From positions 1 through 21,695 of the forward strand of contig JBDRLD010000073.1 of NCBI GenBank assembly GCA_043813445.1: a stretch of 21,695 nt of DNA, written 5' to 3'. The first letter of the stretch is position 1, and the number at the start of each line of letters is the position of its first letter. Both the position numbers and the translations under genes were made by a program. Below, in pieces: positions 6,175-14,474 of the stretch. Below the pieces are notes generated by a model. The model saw nothing but the letters and a program-made list of their open reading frames with translations, was not told where the DNA came from and did not search any database. Origin of the DNA: JBDRLD01 sp043813445 (GTDB lineage Bacteria; Patescibacteriota; Patescibacteriia; JACPHY01).

Positions 6175-7692
6175 ATGACACCAACCCCGGCCTCACCGAA
6201 CCTCCTGGACGACAAATCAAGGCAACAACCCGCGACGAGCCCCCGCCGGCCAACCCGACGGGTGCTCCGATCGATACGCACCGCCGCCATTGTGGTGGCT
6301 GTTGCCTTTTTCGTACTCTCATGGACGACTCGCTCGTCTAACCCAAACCCATACATCGCCCTCCGAGAGTCCACTCCGATCCGGTCGCTCCTCTCACTTA
6401 TTCAGAGCACCTCAGCGATACTTGATGGTGAAAGGGATAACCGCATTAATATCCTCCTCCTCGGCATGGGCGGGGTAGGCCATGATGGCCCACTCCTTGC
6501 TGACACCATACTCATCGCAAGTCTTGACCCCACCGAAGGACGGCCGACACTGATCTCCATACCACGCGACCTTCTCCTGCCGATGAGTGGTGGTGATTTT
6601 GAAAAAGCAAATGCGATTCACGCATACGCGGAGGATACCGATGATCGTGGGCCCGAGGCCATTCGCGAAGCGCTAAGCAGCGTACTCGACATTGATATCC
6701 CCTATCACATCCGCGTCGACTTCGCTGGATTCGTCGGTCTCATCGATGAACTTGATGGCGTCGATGTCCTTGTCGAACGCATGCTCAACGATCCGGAATA
6801 TCCAATCCTTGGCCGTGAGGATGCCGAGCCGTATGAGTCGCGATTCGAGCACCTTGTTATCCCGGCAGGATCCCAACACCTCGACGGCGACCTCGCGCTG
6901 AAATATGTACGCTCACGCCACGCGCTTGGTGTGGAAGGATCGGACTTCGCCCGCACGCATCGCCAACAGCTTCTCCTCGCAGCGATTCGCGATCGCGTCG
7001 ATGAACGGGGCGGACTCACCAACCCACGACAGCTCCTCGCGCTCCTTAAGCTCTGGCGCAATCACGTCGAGACGAATCTCTCTTCGCGCGAGCTCATCCA
7101 CCTAGCACAACTCATGCAATCGATCAACCAAGATACGATTGCACACATCGTCTTCACTGATGCTCCGGATGGTGATCTCGTTGCCGGACGATACAATGGC
7201 TCGTATGTGCTTCGTCCAATCGGAGGATCGTATGACATCCTGCGCGACCGCGTCCAAAGCGCATTCGACCCGGAGCGTGCGGTGGCAATTACACCAGCGC
7301 GACGCACGGTCGCGATTTGGAACGGCACAAATGTGGCAGGCCTCGCCGGACGCACAGCAGAACTGCTTGATGAAACCAAATTCCGTGTCATTTCAATCAC
7401 GAACGCTCCACGGCGCACGGTCGAGCAAACCATCCTCTACTCCGGCACGACCGTCCCGAAGGACATCATCGATGCACTGACAGAAAAACTCAATGCAGTG
7501 CATGCGACAACTTTCCCCGCGGTCGGAACCATGACGGACAACCCACCGGACATTCTCATTGTTCTCGGCACTTCATCCATCACAGTTGGGCAGCGAGTAA
7601 CGACGGAGGTTGACAACACAGGCGGTATGACGGATACTATACCGGTCACACTACAGAATGAAACGCCTGGAAACGAAAGCCTCAAAAACTGA
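6175..7692 (+). CDS. LytR-CpsA-Psr (LCP) family cell-wall protein
   Basis: The 505-residue product has a cytoplasmic basic N-terminus, one membrane helix at about 37-52, and an extracellular LCP domain at about 88-275. LCP hallmarks are I-N-I-L-L-L-G-M-G-G (91-100), the L-L-A-D-T-I-L-I-A-S region with Asp110, S-I-P-R-D-L (128-133), and Y-V-R-S-R-H followed by D-F-A-R-T-H-R-Q-Q (244-265). These supply the arginines and acids that bind polyprenyl pyrophosphate. A LytR C-terminal domain follows at about 377-466 (A-I-W-N-G-T-N-V-A-G-L-A). LCP enzymes transfer glycopolymers from lipid carriers to the cell wall. The tail after 470 is Thr-rich and looks disordered. It begins a plus-strand run with der and pth; der starts 24 nt after this stop. 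Confidence 0.93.
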   Translation: MTPTPASPNLLDDKSRQQPATSPRRPTRRVLRSIRTAAIVVAVAFFVLSWTTRSSNPNPYIALRESTPIRSLLSLIQSTSAILDGERDNRINILLLGMGGVGHDGPLLADTILIASLDPTEGRPTLISIPRDLLLPMSGGDFEKANAIHAYAEDTDDRGPEAIREALSSVLDIDIPYHIRVDFAGFVGLIDELDGVDVLVERMLNDPEYPILGREDAEPYESRFEHLVIPAGSQHLDGDLALKYVRSRHALGVEGSDFARTHRQQLLLAAIRDRVDERGGLTNPRQLLALLKLWRNHVETNLSSRELIHLAQLMQSINQDTIAHIVFTDAPDGDLVAGRYNGSYVLRPIGGSYDILRDRVQSAFDPERAVAITPARRTVAIWNGTNVAGLAGRTAELLDETKFRVISITNAPRRTVEQTILYSGTTVPKDIIDALTEKLNAVHATTFPAVGTMTDNPPDILIVLGTSSITVGQRVTTEVDNTGGMTDTIPVTLQNETPGNESLKN

Positions 7693-7716
7693 AGCGATCG
7701 CGCCGGCCGCACCAAT

Positions 7717-9078
7717 ATGCTAACTATTGCCCTCATCGGCCGAACCAATGTCGGGAAGTCGACTCTATTTAATCGCATCCTTGGAGAAGCGAGAGTGATC
7801 ACGTCGCCACTCCCAAACACGACACGTGATCGGAACACTGGAATAACCATGTGGCGTGGGGTTCCACTGCGTATCATTGATACTGGCGGCATCAATCAGG
7901 TCGCCGGTGACGATCGTGCAAACATCGAGGATGAAATTCGCCTCCAAGTTCGTCGCACGCTCGGAGACGCAGATCTCTTGTGTTTTATCGTCGATACGCG
8001 GGATGGACTCCTCCCGGCCGAGCAGCACATCGCGAAGGAACTTCGTGCACTCAAGCGGCCAGTACTTGTTGTGAGTAATAAGGTGGATACACAACGGCTT
8101 CGCACTGCGTACCAAGAATTCTCCGCACTCGGCCTTGGTGATCCGATTCCGGTCTCTGCGACATCCGGTGCCGGTGTCGGCGACTTGCTCGACTTGCTCG
8201 TCACCTATACACCGAAAGACCCTGCAACCACTGAAGAGCTTGTAGGGCCATCCTCCGAACCGTCTGACCGCATTCGAATTGCTATTGTCGGAGAGCCAAA
8301 CGTTGGAAAATCCTCTCTTGTGAATTCCATCGTCGGCCGCGACGAAGTTATCGTACGGGAAGAAGAATTCACCACACGTGATGTACACGATGTGGATGTT
8401 GAATGTCACGGTAAGCCAATCACGCTTCTTGATACCGCCGGTATTCGTCGCCTCGCACTACGCTCGACAAAGGTCGTTGCGTCACAGCTCGAGGATATCG
8501 AACGCATCGCAGTGATGAAGAGCAAACAAGCGATTCACCGCTCACATGTCGCCGTGCTCGTACTCGATGCGACGCGACCGCTGACGCGTCACACGAAGCA
8601 GCTCGCGCAAACCATTATCGAAACTCGTCGTGCGGCAATTATCGTCTCTAATAAAATCGATCTCCTTGACGACTTTGACCCCGAGGAGCACACCAAGTCT
8701 ATTCGCCGCTCCTTTCCGCACTTCTCATGGGCACCGATACTCCACGTCTCTGCAGCGACAACCGTGGGTGTGAAAAATGTATTACCAGCATGTATCGACG
8801 CGTACCGCGCGTGGCAATACTTCTTCTCGGATGAAGCATTGGCGGCCGTTCATGCAACGGCAAAACAGCGCATTCCAAAGCCGAAAGACCTTCTTGGTGA
8901 ACGAAGCATCCGAGTGGTCGAACTCCGACAAGTACGCTCCGGCCCACCTGTATTTCTCCTCCTCACACGTCGACGAGTTCGCCTTCCCAAGGCCATTCCA
9001 GGGATCATCGAACGCGCGATCCGTGAAACCGGCCACTTCGATGGAACGCCGATTATTATCAGTGTGAAGCCGTTCTAA
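7717..9078 (+). CDS. der: Ribosome biogenesis GTPase Der (EngA)
   Basis: The 453-residue product contains two tandem GTPase domains and a C-terminal KH-like domain, the layout unique to Der. Domain 1 has G-R-T-N-V-G-K-S (8-15), D-T-G-G (55-58) and N-K-V-D (121-124). Domain 2 has G-E-P-N-V-G-K-S (192-199), D-T-A-G (239-242) and N-K-I-D (312-315). The KH-like part spans about 362-453. Der acts in late assembly of the 50S subunit. The length fits the family (about 440-490). No Shine-Dalgarno precedes the ATG, which is unusual given the spacing from the upstream stop. The pth ATG begins one base after the der stop, so coupling is likely. Confidence 0.96.
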   Translation: MLTIALIGRTNVGKSTLFNRILGEARVITSPLPNTTRDRNTGITMWRGVPLRIIDTGGINQVAGDDRANIEDEIRLQVRRTLGDADLLCFIVDTRDGLLPAEQHIAKELRALKRPVLVVSNKVDTQRLRTAYQEFSALGLGDPIPVSATSGAGVGDLLDLLVTYTPKDPATTEELVGPSSEPSDRIRIAIVGEPNVGKSSLVNSIVGRDEVIVREEEFTTRDVHDVDVECHGKPITLLDTAGIRRLALRSTKVVASQLEDIERIAVMKSKQAIHRSHVAVLVLDATRPLTRHTKQLAQTIIETRRAAIIVSNKIDLLDDFDPEEHTKSIRRSFPHFSWAPILHVSAATTVGVKNVLPACIDAYRAWQYFFSDEALAAVHATAKQRIPKPKDLLGERSIRVVELRQVRSGPPVFLLLTRRRVRLPKAIPGIIERAIRETGHFDGTPIIISVKPF

Positions 9079-9079
9079 T

Positions 9080-9664
9080 ATGATCCACGCGCTCATTGTC
9101 GGACTTGGCAATCCCGGACAAGAATACGAAGGAACGCGACACAGCGTTGGCCGTGCCGTTGTCGATTCGCTTGCACATGCTGAAGCATGGAAACGCAAAC
9201 GTCTCCTCCACGCAGAAATCAACGAACAGACACTTGCCGACCATCGCGTTGTACTCGCAAAGACGACCACCTACATGAACGAAAGCGGACGACCCGTTTC
9301 TGCTCTTGTCCGCAACCTAAAGCTTGAAGCGATAAACTCGCAGCTTGTAATCGTTCATGATGATCTCGATCTTCCAGTTGGCGCCATTCGTCTTTCGGAC
9401 AGCGGATCAAGTGGTGGGCAAAAGGGTGTTCAGTCAATTATCGACACATTGAAAACGCAGAACTTCATCCGCGTGCGCGTTGGAATTGGACCAAACACCA
9501 CGCCGGACGGTCATCGCATTCCAGCCGAAGACTTCGTTCTTAAACGATTTGGAAAGGATGAGCGTCCAGTAATCGACACGACAATCACACGCGCGGCTAC
9601 CGTGATCGAGTGCCTGGTCAGCGATGGAATCGACGCCGCGCGCGCCACTATTTCTCTTCCATAA
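9080..9664 (+). CDS. pth: Peptidyl-tRNA hydrolase
   Basis: The 194-residue product matches bacterial Pth. It has V-G-L-G-N-P-G with Asn11, T-R-H-S-V-G with the catalytic His21, T-Y-M-N-E-S-G with Asn67, and V-H-D-D-L-D-L-P with Asp94/95. It releases peptides from peptidyl-tRNAs that drop off ribosomes. The usual G-G-H-N-G motif reads G-G-Q-K-G (112-116), so the asparagine equivalent to E. coli Asn114 is a lysine. The start lies one base past der, with no Shine-Dalgarno of its own. A hairpin at 9670-9694 follows the stop. Confidence 0.95.
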   Translation: MIHALIVGLGNPGQEYEGTRHSVGRAVVDSLAHAEAWKRKRLLHAEINEQTLADHRVVLAKTTTYMNESGRPVSALVRNLKLEAINSQLVIVHDDLDLPVGAIRLSDSGSSGGQKGVQSIIDTLKTQNFIRVRVGIGPNTTPDGHRIPAEDFVLKRFGKDERPVIDTTITRAATVIECLVSDGIDAARATISLP

Positions 9665-9669
9665 AGGAA

Positions 9670-9694
9670 AGCCCCCGCCACAAGGACGGGGGCT
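9670..9694 (+). terminator. Hairpin after pth
   Basis: AGCCCCCG and CGGGGGCT form a perfect 8-bp stem with a 9-nt loop, 5 nt after the pth stop. There is no clear T-run after it (TCAAGTC), so termination is plausible but not certain. Confidence 0.65.
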
Positions 9695-9709
9695 CAAGTC
9701 ATTGGCTAG

Positions 9710-9897
9710 CAGCAAGCTGACGAGGCATCCTCTCCACGTAGGGGCGGCCTTCTATGGCCGCCCGCGTGTGGTGTAGGACTGGCGTACGGTGTAGGACGGG
9801 CGGGGATGCCTGCCCGCCTCTGGCGGGGAACCCCGCCCCTACGTCAAACAGGAAAGGATACAGCAAGCTGATGGGGAATCGAACCATGAGATTATTG
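9710..9897 (+). repeat. 188-bp composite repeat, copy 1
   Basis: The unit begins CAGCAAGCTGACGAGG and continues to a REP-like palindrome (9737-9843). After CAAACAGGAAAG it carries a second CAGCAAGCTGA (9861-9871) and then GGGGAATCGAACC and GAGATTATTG. The copy at 18741-18928 has the same order and the same total length. The palindrome here contains an extra GTGTAGGACTGGCGTACG stretch in the linker. Read on the minus strand the right end gives GGTTCGATTCCCC, which resembles a tRNA T-arm, though no tRNA is present. Confidence 0.8.
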
Positions 9898-9963
9898 GCT
9901 CGCATAAACCTACAGCACAAGTCGCGGCGCAGGTACGTGTGAAAAGACGAGCGCACCAGAGCA

Positions 9964-10431
9964 TCAAGAAGAAACGTCTTCTTCCGACACCTCGCCCTCT
10001 TGCAACTCAAGCCACTCCGCGTAGTCACGGATGTCCCAACCATCCGGCTTGCTGCGCAGTAGTGCGTACGCGAAGGCCTTCATCGTCATACCTTGTGGCG
10101 TGCTTCGCTCGAGCCACTGCCCGAACTCGGACGCCTCCATGCCATTCGGCTTGTTCCGCTGAAGCCATCGAGTCCACTCGTACTGATCGATGAGCGGATT
10201 CATCCCCTCGACAGGAAGCGATAAACGCTCCTTCCCTCCCGAGGCGATATACCGTCCCGCATCGATCGCGAGCTCGCGAAAACTCTTGCGCGACGCAGCC
10301 GCACGACGTCTGCTTACTGGTGAAGTCGGTTGCTCCATTTCTTCCTCCTGAGGTGCATCGGCATCAGTAGGAAACGGTGCTTGTTCCTCCGTCTCCCCTG
10401 CGAATGGAAATTCGTCCTGATTGGTAGGCAT
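9964..10431 (-). CDS. Hypothetical protein with three 17-residue repeats
   Basis: I do not recognise this 155-residue protein. Residues 1-40 are acidic and Pro/Gln-rich and probably disordered, and 41-49 are basic. From residue 90 there are three consecutive 17-residue units (90-106, 107-123, 124-140) with the pattern L-x-R-[NS]-x-P-x-G-[MW]-x-x-x-x-[FY]-x-x-[WA]. A shorter related stretch, P-V-E-G-M followed by Y-E-W, occurs at 73-86. The alternation of Pro-x-Gly turns and aromatic positions suggests short helices stacked as a small solenoid or hairpin. The C-terminus is acidic. The ATG at 10431 is divergent from dprA with only 37 bp between them. There is no Shine-Dalgarno; AATAAA lies 5 nt before the ATG. 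No signal peptide or membrane helix is seen. Confidence 0.72.
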   Translation of the reverse strand: MPTNQDEFPFAGETEEQAPFPTDADAPQEEEMEQPTSPVSRRRAAASRKSFRELAIDAGRYIASGGKERLSLPVEGMNPLIDQYEWTRWLQRNKPNGMEASEFGQWLERSTPQGMTMKAFAYALLRSKPDGWDIRDYAEWLELQEGEVSEEDVSS

Positions 10432-10468
10432 AGCGTTTATTGCTCACATCTCGTCACTATCCTAGCAC

Positions 10469-11563
10469 ATGGATCAAGAACGTGCCGCATGGCTCGGCCT
10501 CGCCTCGCTTGCTGACATCCTTGGCAGCCGTCGCCTCACACAACTTATCGAACGCACCGGTTCGCCGGTGGCTGCATGGGGCGCATCCGCATCGCTCCTT
10601 CGCGAGCTCGGCTGCAAGCCGGATACCGTCACGTGCGCAGTGGAGCACCGTGCCGCATTCGATACCGCGGCATCACAGGTCATCATGGAGCGCGATCACA
10701 TCGAGCTTATTTTGCAAACCGACTCACGCTACCCCGCACTGCTCACCACGATCCCCGATGCGCCTATCGCGCTCTTTGTCCGTGGCGATGCCACACTCCT
10801 TGCGAGTCGCGCTATTGCATTCGTTGGCACGCGGAAGTGCACCCAATACGGAGAAATTGCGACCCGCCGCATCGTCGAACCGCTCGCCCGATCCGGAACA
10901 ACCATCACCTCCGGTCTCGCGTACGGCATTGACGCCGCTGCGCATCGCGCATGCCTTGACGCTGGCGGACGAACCATCGCTGTGCTCGGAACCGGCATTG
11001 ATCGCGTGAGTATCTACCCGGCCGCGCACCGCGCACTTGCCGAGCAGATCATTACGCACGGCGGCGCGCTCGTCTCCGAGTATGTTCCGGGAACCGAAGG
11101 ATTAAAGATGCACTTCCCGGCACGGAACCGCATTGTCGCCGGCATGTCGCTCGGTACGGTTGTCGTCGAATCACCACCCACTTCCGGCGCGCTCATCACT
11201 GCACGCTTCGCGCTTGATTTTGGTCGTGAAGTTTTTGCGGTCCCAGGACCGATTACGAGCGCGACATCTGCCGGCCCGCACTCGATGCTCAAATCCGGTG
11301 CAACACCGGTTACGCGCGCCGAAGATATTATCGAAGCTCTCAACCTCGATGCACTCTTCTCGATGAGCACACCGCAATCGAAAACATACGACGGCCTCGC
11401 CGGACGCATCCTCGAATCGATCGCCGCCACCCCCATCCACATTGACGAATTACAAAATACGGTAGATGCTGCACCACAGGACCTCGCAAGCGCCTTGACA
11501 ACGCTGGAGCTTGATGGTGTTGTGCGAGATGTAGGGGGGAGTAAGTACATAAAAGTAAATTGA
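10469..11563 (+). CDS. dprA: DNA processing protein DprA (Smf)
   Basis: The 364-residue product has a helical N-terminal region (1-75), the Rossmann-like DNA-processing domain (about 80-290) and a C-terminal winged-helix DprA_WH domain (about 305-362). Motifs are A-F-V-G-T-R-K-C-T-Q-Y-G (117-128), T-S-G-L-A-Y-G-I-D-A-A-A-H-R (147-160), and F-P-A-R-N-R-I-V-A-G-M-S (216-227). DprA loads RecA on incoming single-stranded DNA during natural transformation. The ATG at 10469 is preceded by TATCCT ending 5 nt upstream, so transcription may begin at or inside the start codon (leaderless). It ends in TGA. topA begins 73 nt later on the same strand, a common pairing. Confidence 0.95.
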   Translation: MDQERAAWLGLASLADILGSRRLTQLIERTGSPVAAWGASASLLRELGCKPDTVTCAVEHRAAFDTAASQVIMERDHIELILQTDSRYPALLTTIPDAPIALFVRGDATLLASRAIAFVGTRKCTQYGEIATRRIVEPLARSGTTITSGLAYGIDAAAHRACLDAGGRTIAVLGTGIDRVSIYPAAHRALAEQIITHGGALVSEYVPGTEGLKMHFPARNRIVAGMSLGTVVVESPPTSGALITARFALDFGREVFAVPGPITSATSAGPHSMLKSGATPVTRAEDIIEALNLDALFSMSTPQSKTYDGLAGRILESIAATPIHIDELQNTVDAAPQDLASALTTLELDGVVRDVGGSKYIKVN

Positions 11564-11636
11564 TCATTGGGTATTGTTCGTTGGATCAAAAGGATCCGAC
11601 CCGACTATCCCTTTCTCCATAATCAACACACAACGC

Positions 11637-14081
11637 ATGTCTAAAACACTCGTCATCGTTGAGTCGCCAACCAAGGCACGCACGATTGGAAAGTTCCTCG
11701 GAGCGTCGTATGAGGTTATGTCTTCATTCGGTCATATTCGTGATCTTCCGAAGAGCAAGATTGGCGTTGATGTCGAGCATGATTTTGTTCCGCAGTACAT
11801 CGTACCAGCTGATAAGAAAAAGCAGGTCGCAGCGCTAAAGAAGGCAGCGGAGGGCGCGGATATCGTCATCCTCGCAACTGACGAAGACCGCGAGGGAGAG
11901 GCGATCGCATGGCACCTTGCCCAAGCCCTTGGTTTGGACAGTCGAAAACCGACAGCGACGATCCCGAAGCCGGTCCAGCGGATCGTGTTTCATGAAATCA
12001 CCAAGTCAGCGATTGAGAAGGCGCTTGCGAACCCACGTGAAATCGACATGGAGCTCGTTGAGGCACAACAAGCGCGACGGATCCTTGATCGTCTTGTCGG
12101 CTACACCCTCTCGCCATTTCTCTGGCGGAAGGTGGGGTCCGGTCTTTCTGCGGGCCGCGTTCAATCAGTCACCGTGCGCTTGGTTGTCGATCGCGAGCGC
12201 GAAATTAAGGCATTCAATCCGGAGGAATACTGGACCGTCGAGGCCCTCTTATCCCCCCCATCCCGCGGGGAGGTGGGGCAAGGGGGGGTGGGCGAGCAAT
12301 TTACTGCCCTCCTCAAGAAGAAGGATGGCGAGAAATTCGTCCCGGTGAACACTGCGGAGGCGCAGGAGGTTGTTGATGGGGTGAAGGATGCGACATGGAC
12401 TGTTGCGGCTGTCGAGGAAAAGGAGGTGAAGAAACGGCCGCCAGCGCCATTCACAACATCGACGATCCAGCAGGAGGCATCACGAAAACTCGGATTCGGC
12501 GTTCGTCAAACCATGCAAATCGCGCAACGCCTGTATGAAACCGGACTCATCACGTACATGCGTACGGACTCGGTTGCACTTGCAGCCGAAGCAGTGAGCG
12601 CCATTACCGAACAGATTCGCACACAGTACGGTGCGGAGTACACGCTTGCGCAGCCGCGCGTTTTCCAAACGAAGTCCAAGGGTGCGCAAGAGGCCCACGA
12701 ATCGATTCGTCCAACCGACCCTACAAAAACTCCGGACTCGCTTCACATTGATGATGATCGGCAACGCCGCCTCTACGAACTAATCTGGAACCGCGCGATG
12801 GCCTGTCAAATGCCAGAGGCACAACTCAAGCGAGTAGGAGCGGACATCGAAACGCAACCCACCCCATCTGCAGGCGTTGGAGGTGACGCATCGAAGTACT
12901 CCTTCCGTGCAACCGGTCAGACCATCACCTTTGACGGCTTCCTCCGCGTATACCAAGAAGGCCGCGACGAAAACGACGCGCGCGCAGATGATGAATCGCA
13001 TACACAGGATGGCGAAAAATTCCTTCCACCACTTTCAAACGGTGATGTCCTCGAGGAGCATGGCGTAACACCCGAGCAGCACTTCACAAAGCCGCCGCCA
13101 CGATACACCGAGGCATCGCTCGTAAAAAAACTCGAGGAAGAAGGCATCGGCCGTCCCTCCACGTACGCGCCTACTATTTCCACCGTTCAAGCGCGTGGGT
13201 ATATCGAGAAAGACGGCAAGCAACTTGTTCCTGCCGAGGTGGCGTTCCTTGTCCATGACCTTCTCGCCGAACACTTCAGCTCTATTGTTGATCTCCAGTT
13301 CACCGCGAAAATGGAAGAGGAGCTTGATGGTATTGCCGAGGGCAAGGTAGATGACATCGCATTCCTCAAATCATTCTACGAGCCGTTCCATGCAACCGTT
13401 ACACAAAAGCAGGAGGAGCTCACCAAGGCGGACGTCACACAGGAACGCGTGCTTGGCAAGGATCCTACCACCGGACTCGATGTACTCGTCCGCAGCGGCC
13501 GCTATGGGCCGTACGTTCAGCTTGGCCGACTCGAGGACATGCCGGAGATCCCACCGAAGCCGCTGAAGAGTGGGAAGCCGTCAAAGGCCAAGCCGAAGAA
13601 GCAAAAACCGAAGAGCAGCTCGCTCCTCAAGGGGCAGGATTCGGACACGATGACGTTTGAGGATGCGCTTGCACTTCTCAGCTTCCCGCGCACGCTCGGC
13701 GATTATCAGGGAGAGGCCATGACCGCCAACCTCGGGCGCTTCGGGCCATACCTCTCGTGTGGCAAAGCGAACGCGTCGCTTCCGGAAGATGCGAATCCGA
13801 TTACGATCACGATCGAGCAAGCCATTCCCCTCTTTGAGGAAGCGAAGGAGAAAAAACGGAAGATGCTTGAACCGCTGCGCACATTCGGGAAGGATCCGGA
13901 GACCAACAAGGACATTCTCGCTAAGAATGGCCGCTTCGGGCCGTACGTGACTGATGGTACAACGCTTGCGAGCATCCCGAAGAAGAGTTCGGTTGAGGAA
14001 ATGACACTGGATGAGGCACTGGAGCTCTTGGCGAAAAAACGCGCACGTGGGCCTTCAACATTTCGTGCGACGAGAAAGTAG
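11637..14081 (+). CDS. topA: DNA topoisomerase I (type IA)
   Basis: The 814-residue product relaxes negative supercoils through a tyrosine intermediate. The TOPRIM domain starts at residue 3 (L-V-I-V-E-S-P-T-K-A) and has T-D-E-D-R-E-G-E (81-88). The catalytic Tyr307 lies in G-L-I-T-Y-M-R-T-D-S. Later core motifs include Q-E-A-H-E-S-I-R-P-T (351-360) and E-E-G-I-G-R-P-S-T-Y (501-510). The C-terminus carries three Toprim_Crpt-type repeats ending in G-R-Y/F-G-P-Y (about 605-630, 685-710, 748-775) and a Lys-rich linker. It has no Cys4 zinc fingers. I chose the ATG at 11637. The frame opens 63 nt earlier with a TTG, but those residues precede the conserved TOPRIM start. No Shine-Dalgarno is visible. 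Residues 206-219 look like a repeat insertion. Confidence 0.96.
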   Translation: MSKTLVIVESPTKARTIGKFLGASYEVMSSFGHIRDLPKSKIGVDVEHDFVPQYIVPADKKKQVAALKKAAEGADIVILATDEDREGEAIAWHLAQALGLDSRKPTATIPKPVQRIVFHEITKSAIEKALANPREIDMELVEAQQARRILDRLVGYTLSPFLWRKVGSGLSAGRVQSVTVRLVVDREREIKAFNPEEYWTVEALLSPPSRGEVGQGGVGEQFTALLKKKDGEKFVPVNTAEAQEVVDGVKDATWTVAAVEEKEVKKRPPAPFTTSTIQQEASRKLGFGVRQTMQIAQRLYETGLITYMRTDSVALAAEAVSAITEQIRTQYGAEYTLAQPRVFQTKSKGAQEAHESIRPTDPTKTPDSLHIDDDRQRRLYELIWNRAMACQMPEAQLKRVGADIETQPTPSAGVGGDASKYSFRATGQTITFDGFLRVYQEGRDENDARADDESHTQDGEKFLPPLSNGDVLEEHGVTPEQHFTKPPPRYTEASLVKKLEEEGIGRPSTYAPTISTVQARGYIEKDGKQLVPAEVAFLVHDLLAEHFSSIVDLQFTAKMEEELDGIAEGKVDDIAFLKSFYEPFHATVTQKQEELTKADVTQERVLGKDPTTGLDVLVRSGRYGPYVQLGRLEDMPEIPPKPLKSGKPSKAKPKKQKPKSSSLLKGQDSDTMTFEDALALLSFPRTLGDYQGEAMTANLGRFGPYLSCGKANASLPEDANPITITIEQAIPLFEEAKEKKRKMLEPLRTFGKDPETNKDILAKNGRFGPYVTDGTTLASIPKKSSVEEMTLDEALELLAKKRARGPSTFRATRK
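12252..12293 (+). repeat. GC-rich palindromic repeat inserted in frame in topA
   Basis: The DNA has long C and G runs (CCCCCCCATCCCGCGGGGAG, then GGGGGGGTGGGCG) quite unlike the flanking topA codons. It can fold on itself. It adds the residues S-P-P-S-R-G-E-V-G-Q-G-G-V-G between E-E-Y-W-T-V-E-A-L-L and F-T-A-L-L-K-K. In family members known to me these two strands are joined by a short variable loop. The sequence resembles the CCCCTCNCCC...GGGGAG type of dispersed palindrome seen between genes in many bacteria. Confidence 0.65.
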
Positions 14082-14115
14082 GGGCGTGTTTTGCACTCGA
14101 TTGTTGGATGTCTGG

Positions 14116-14177
14116 CGTAGGGGCGGCATTCTATGGCCGCCCGTCCGGACGGGCGGGGATTGAACCCCGCCCCTACG
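14116..14177 (+). repeat. REP-like palindromic unit, short copy D
   Basis: It has the outer inverted ends CGTAGGGGCGG and CCGCCCCTACG and both inner hairpins, but the linker between hairpins is reduced to GTCCGGAC. At 62 bp it is the shortest unit in the window. It lies 34 bp after the topA stop and may act as its transcript end. It is followed by AAATCGGGAGCAGACG and then a CAGCAAGCTGACGG arm (14197-14210). Confidence 0.85.
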
Positions 14178-14256
14178 TTAAATCGGGAGCAGACGCAGCA
14201 AGCTGACGGAGTATCGACTCGTAGCGGAAATGAACAAAAACCCGAACTACTACGGC

Positions 14257-14343
14257 GTCATTGCGAGGATCCGAAGACGACGTGGCAATCCCGTCCTCAA
14301 AGTACCGGATTACTTCACTCCACTACGTTCCGCTCGCAATGAC
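14257..14343. repeat. Palindromic repeat with GTCATTGCGAG/CTCGCAATGAC ends
   Basis: This 87-bp unit has the same perfect 11-bp inverted ends as the one at 5192. Inside are GACGTGGCAATCCCG and CGGATTACTTCACTCC. A degenerate AAGCTGA...CGAGATTTGAA segment follows at 14354-14383. It resembles the right end of the 188-bp composite. The rest of the topA-downstream gap holds nothing gene-like. Confidence 0.85.
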
Positions 14344-14400
14344 AGCACATGGGTAAGCTGACTCGAAATGACGGCGAGATTTGAATGGCCGGCCAACGGA

Positions 14401-14428
14401 AAGAACCCCCGACGAATCGGGGGTTCTT
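14401..14428 (-). terminator. Bidirectional hairpin terminator between topA and the 297-aa gene
   Basis: AAGAACCCCCGA and TCGGGGGTTCTT form a perfect 12-bp stem with loop CGAA. The stem ends supply short T tracts on both strands. It lies 46 nt beyond the stop of the minus-strand gene. A CCCTTCGACTGCGCTCAGGG dispersed-type palindrome directly follows that stop (about 14455-14474). Confidence 0.8.
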
Positions 14429-14474
14429 GAATTTCTGTCTTCGCGCTACTTATTCCCTGAGCGCAGTCGAAGGG

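Noticed and set aside
7765..8409. Minus-strand open frame of 214 codons
   Set aside because: It lies opposite the well-conserved first half of der and has no family features.
9860..9900. tRNA gene on the minus strand of the composite repeat
   Set aside because: Only a T-arm-like motif is present; there is no acceptor, D-arm or anticodon arm.
11980..12000. Possible parS site (TTTCATGAAA palindrome)
   Set aside because: It lacks the central CACGTG of consensus parS and lies inside conserved topA codons.
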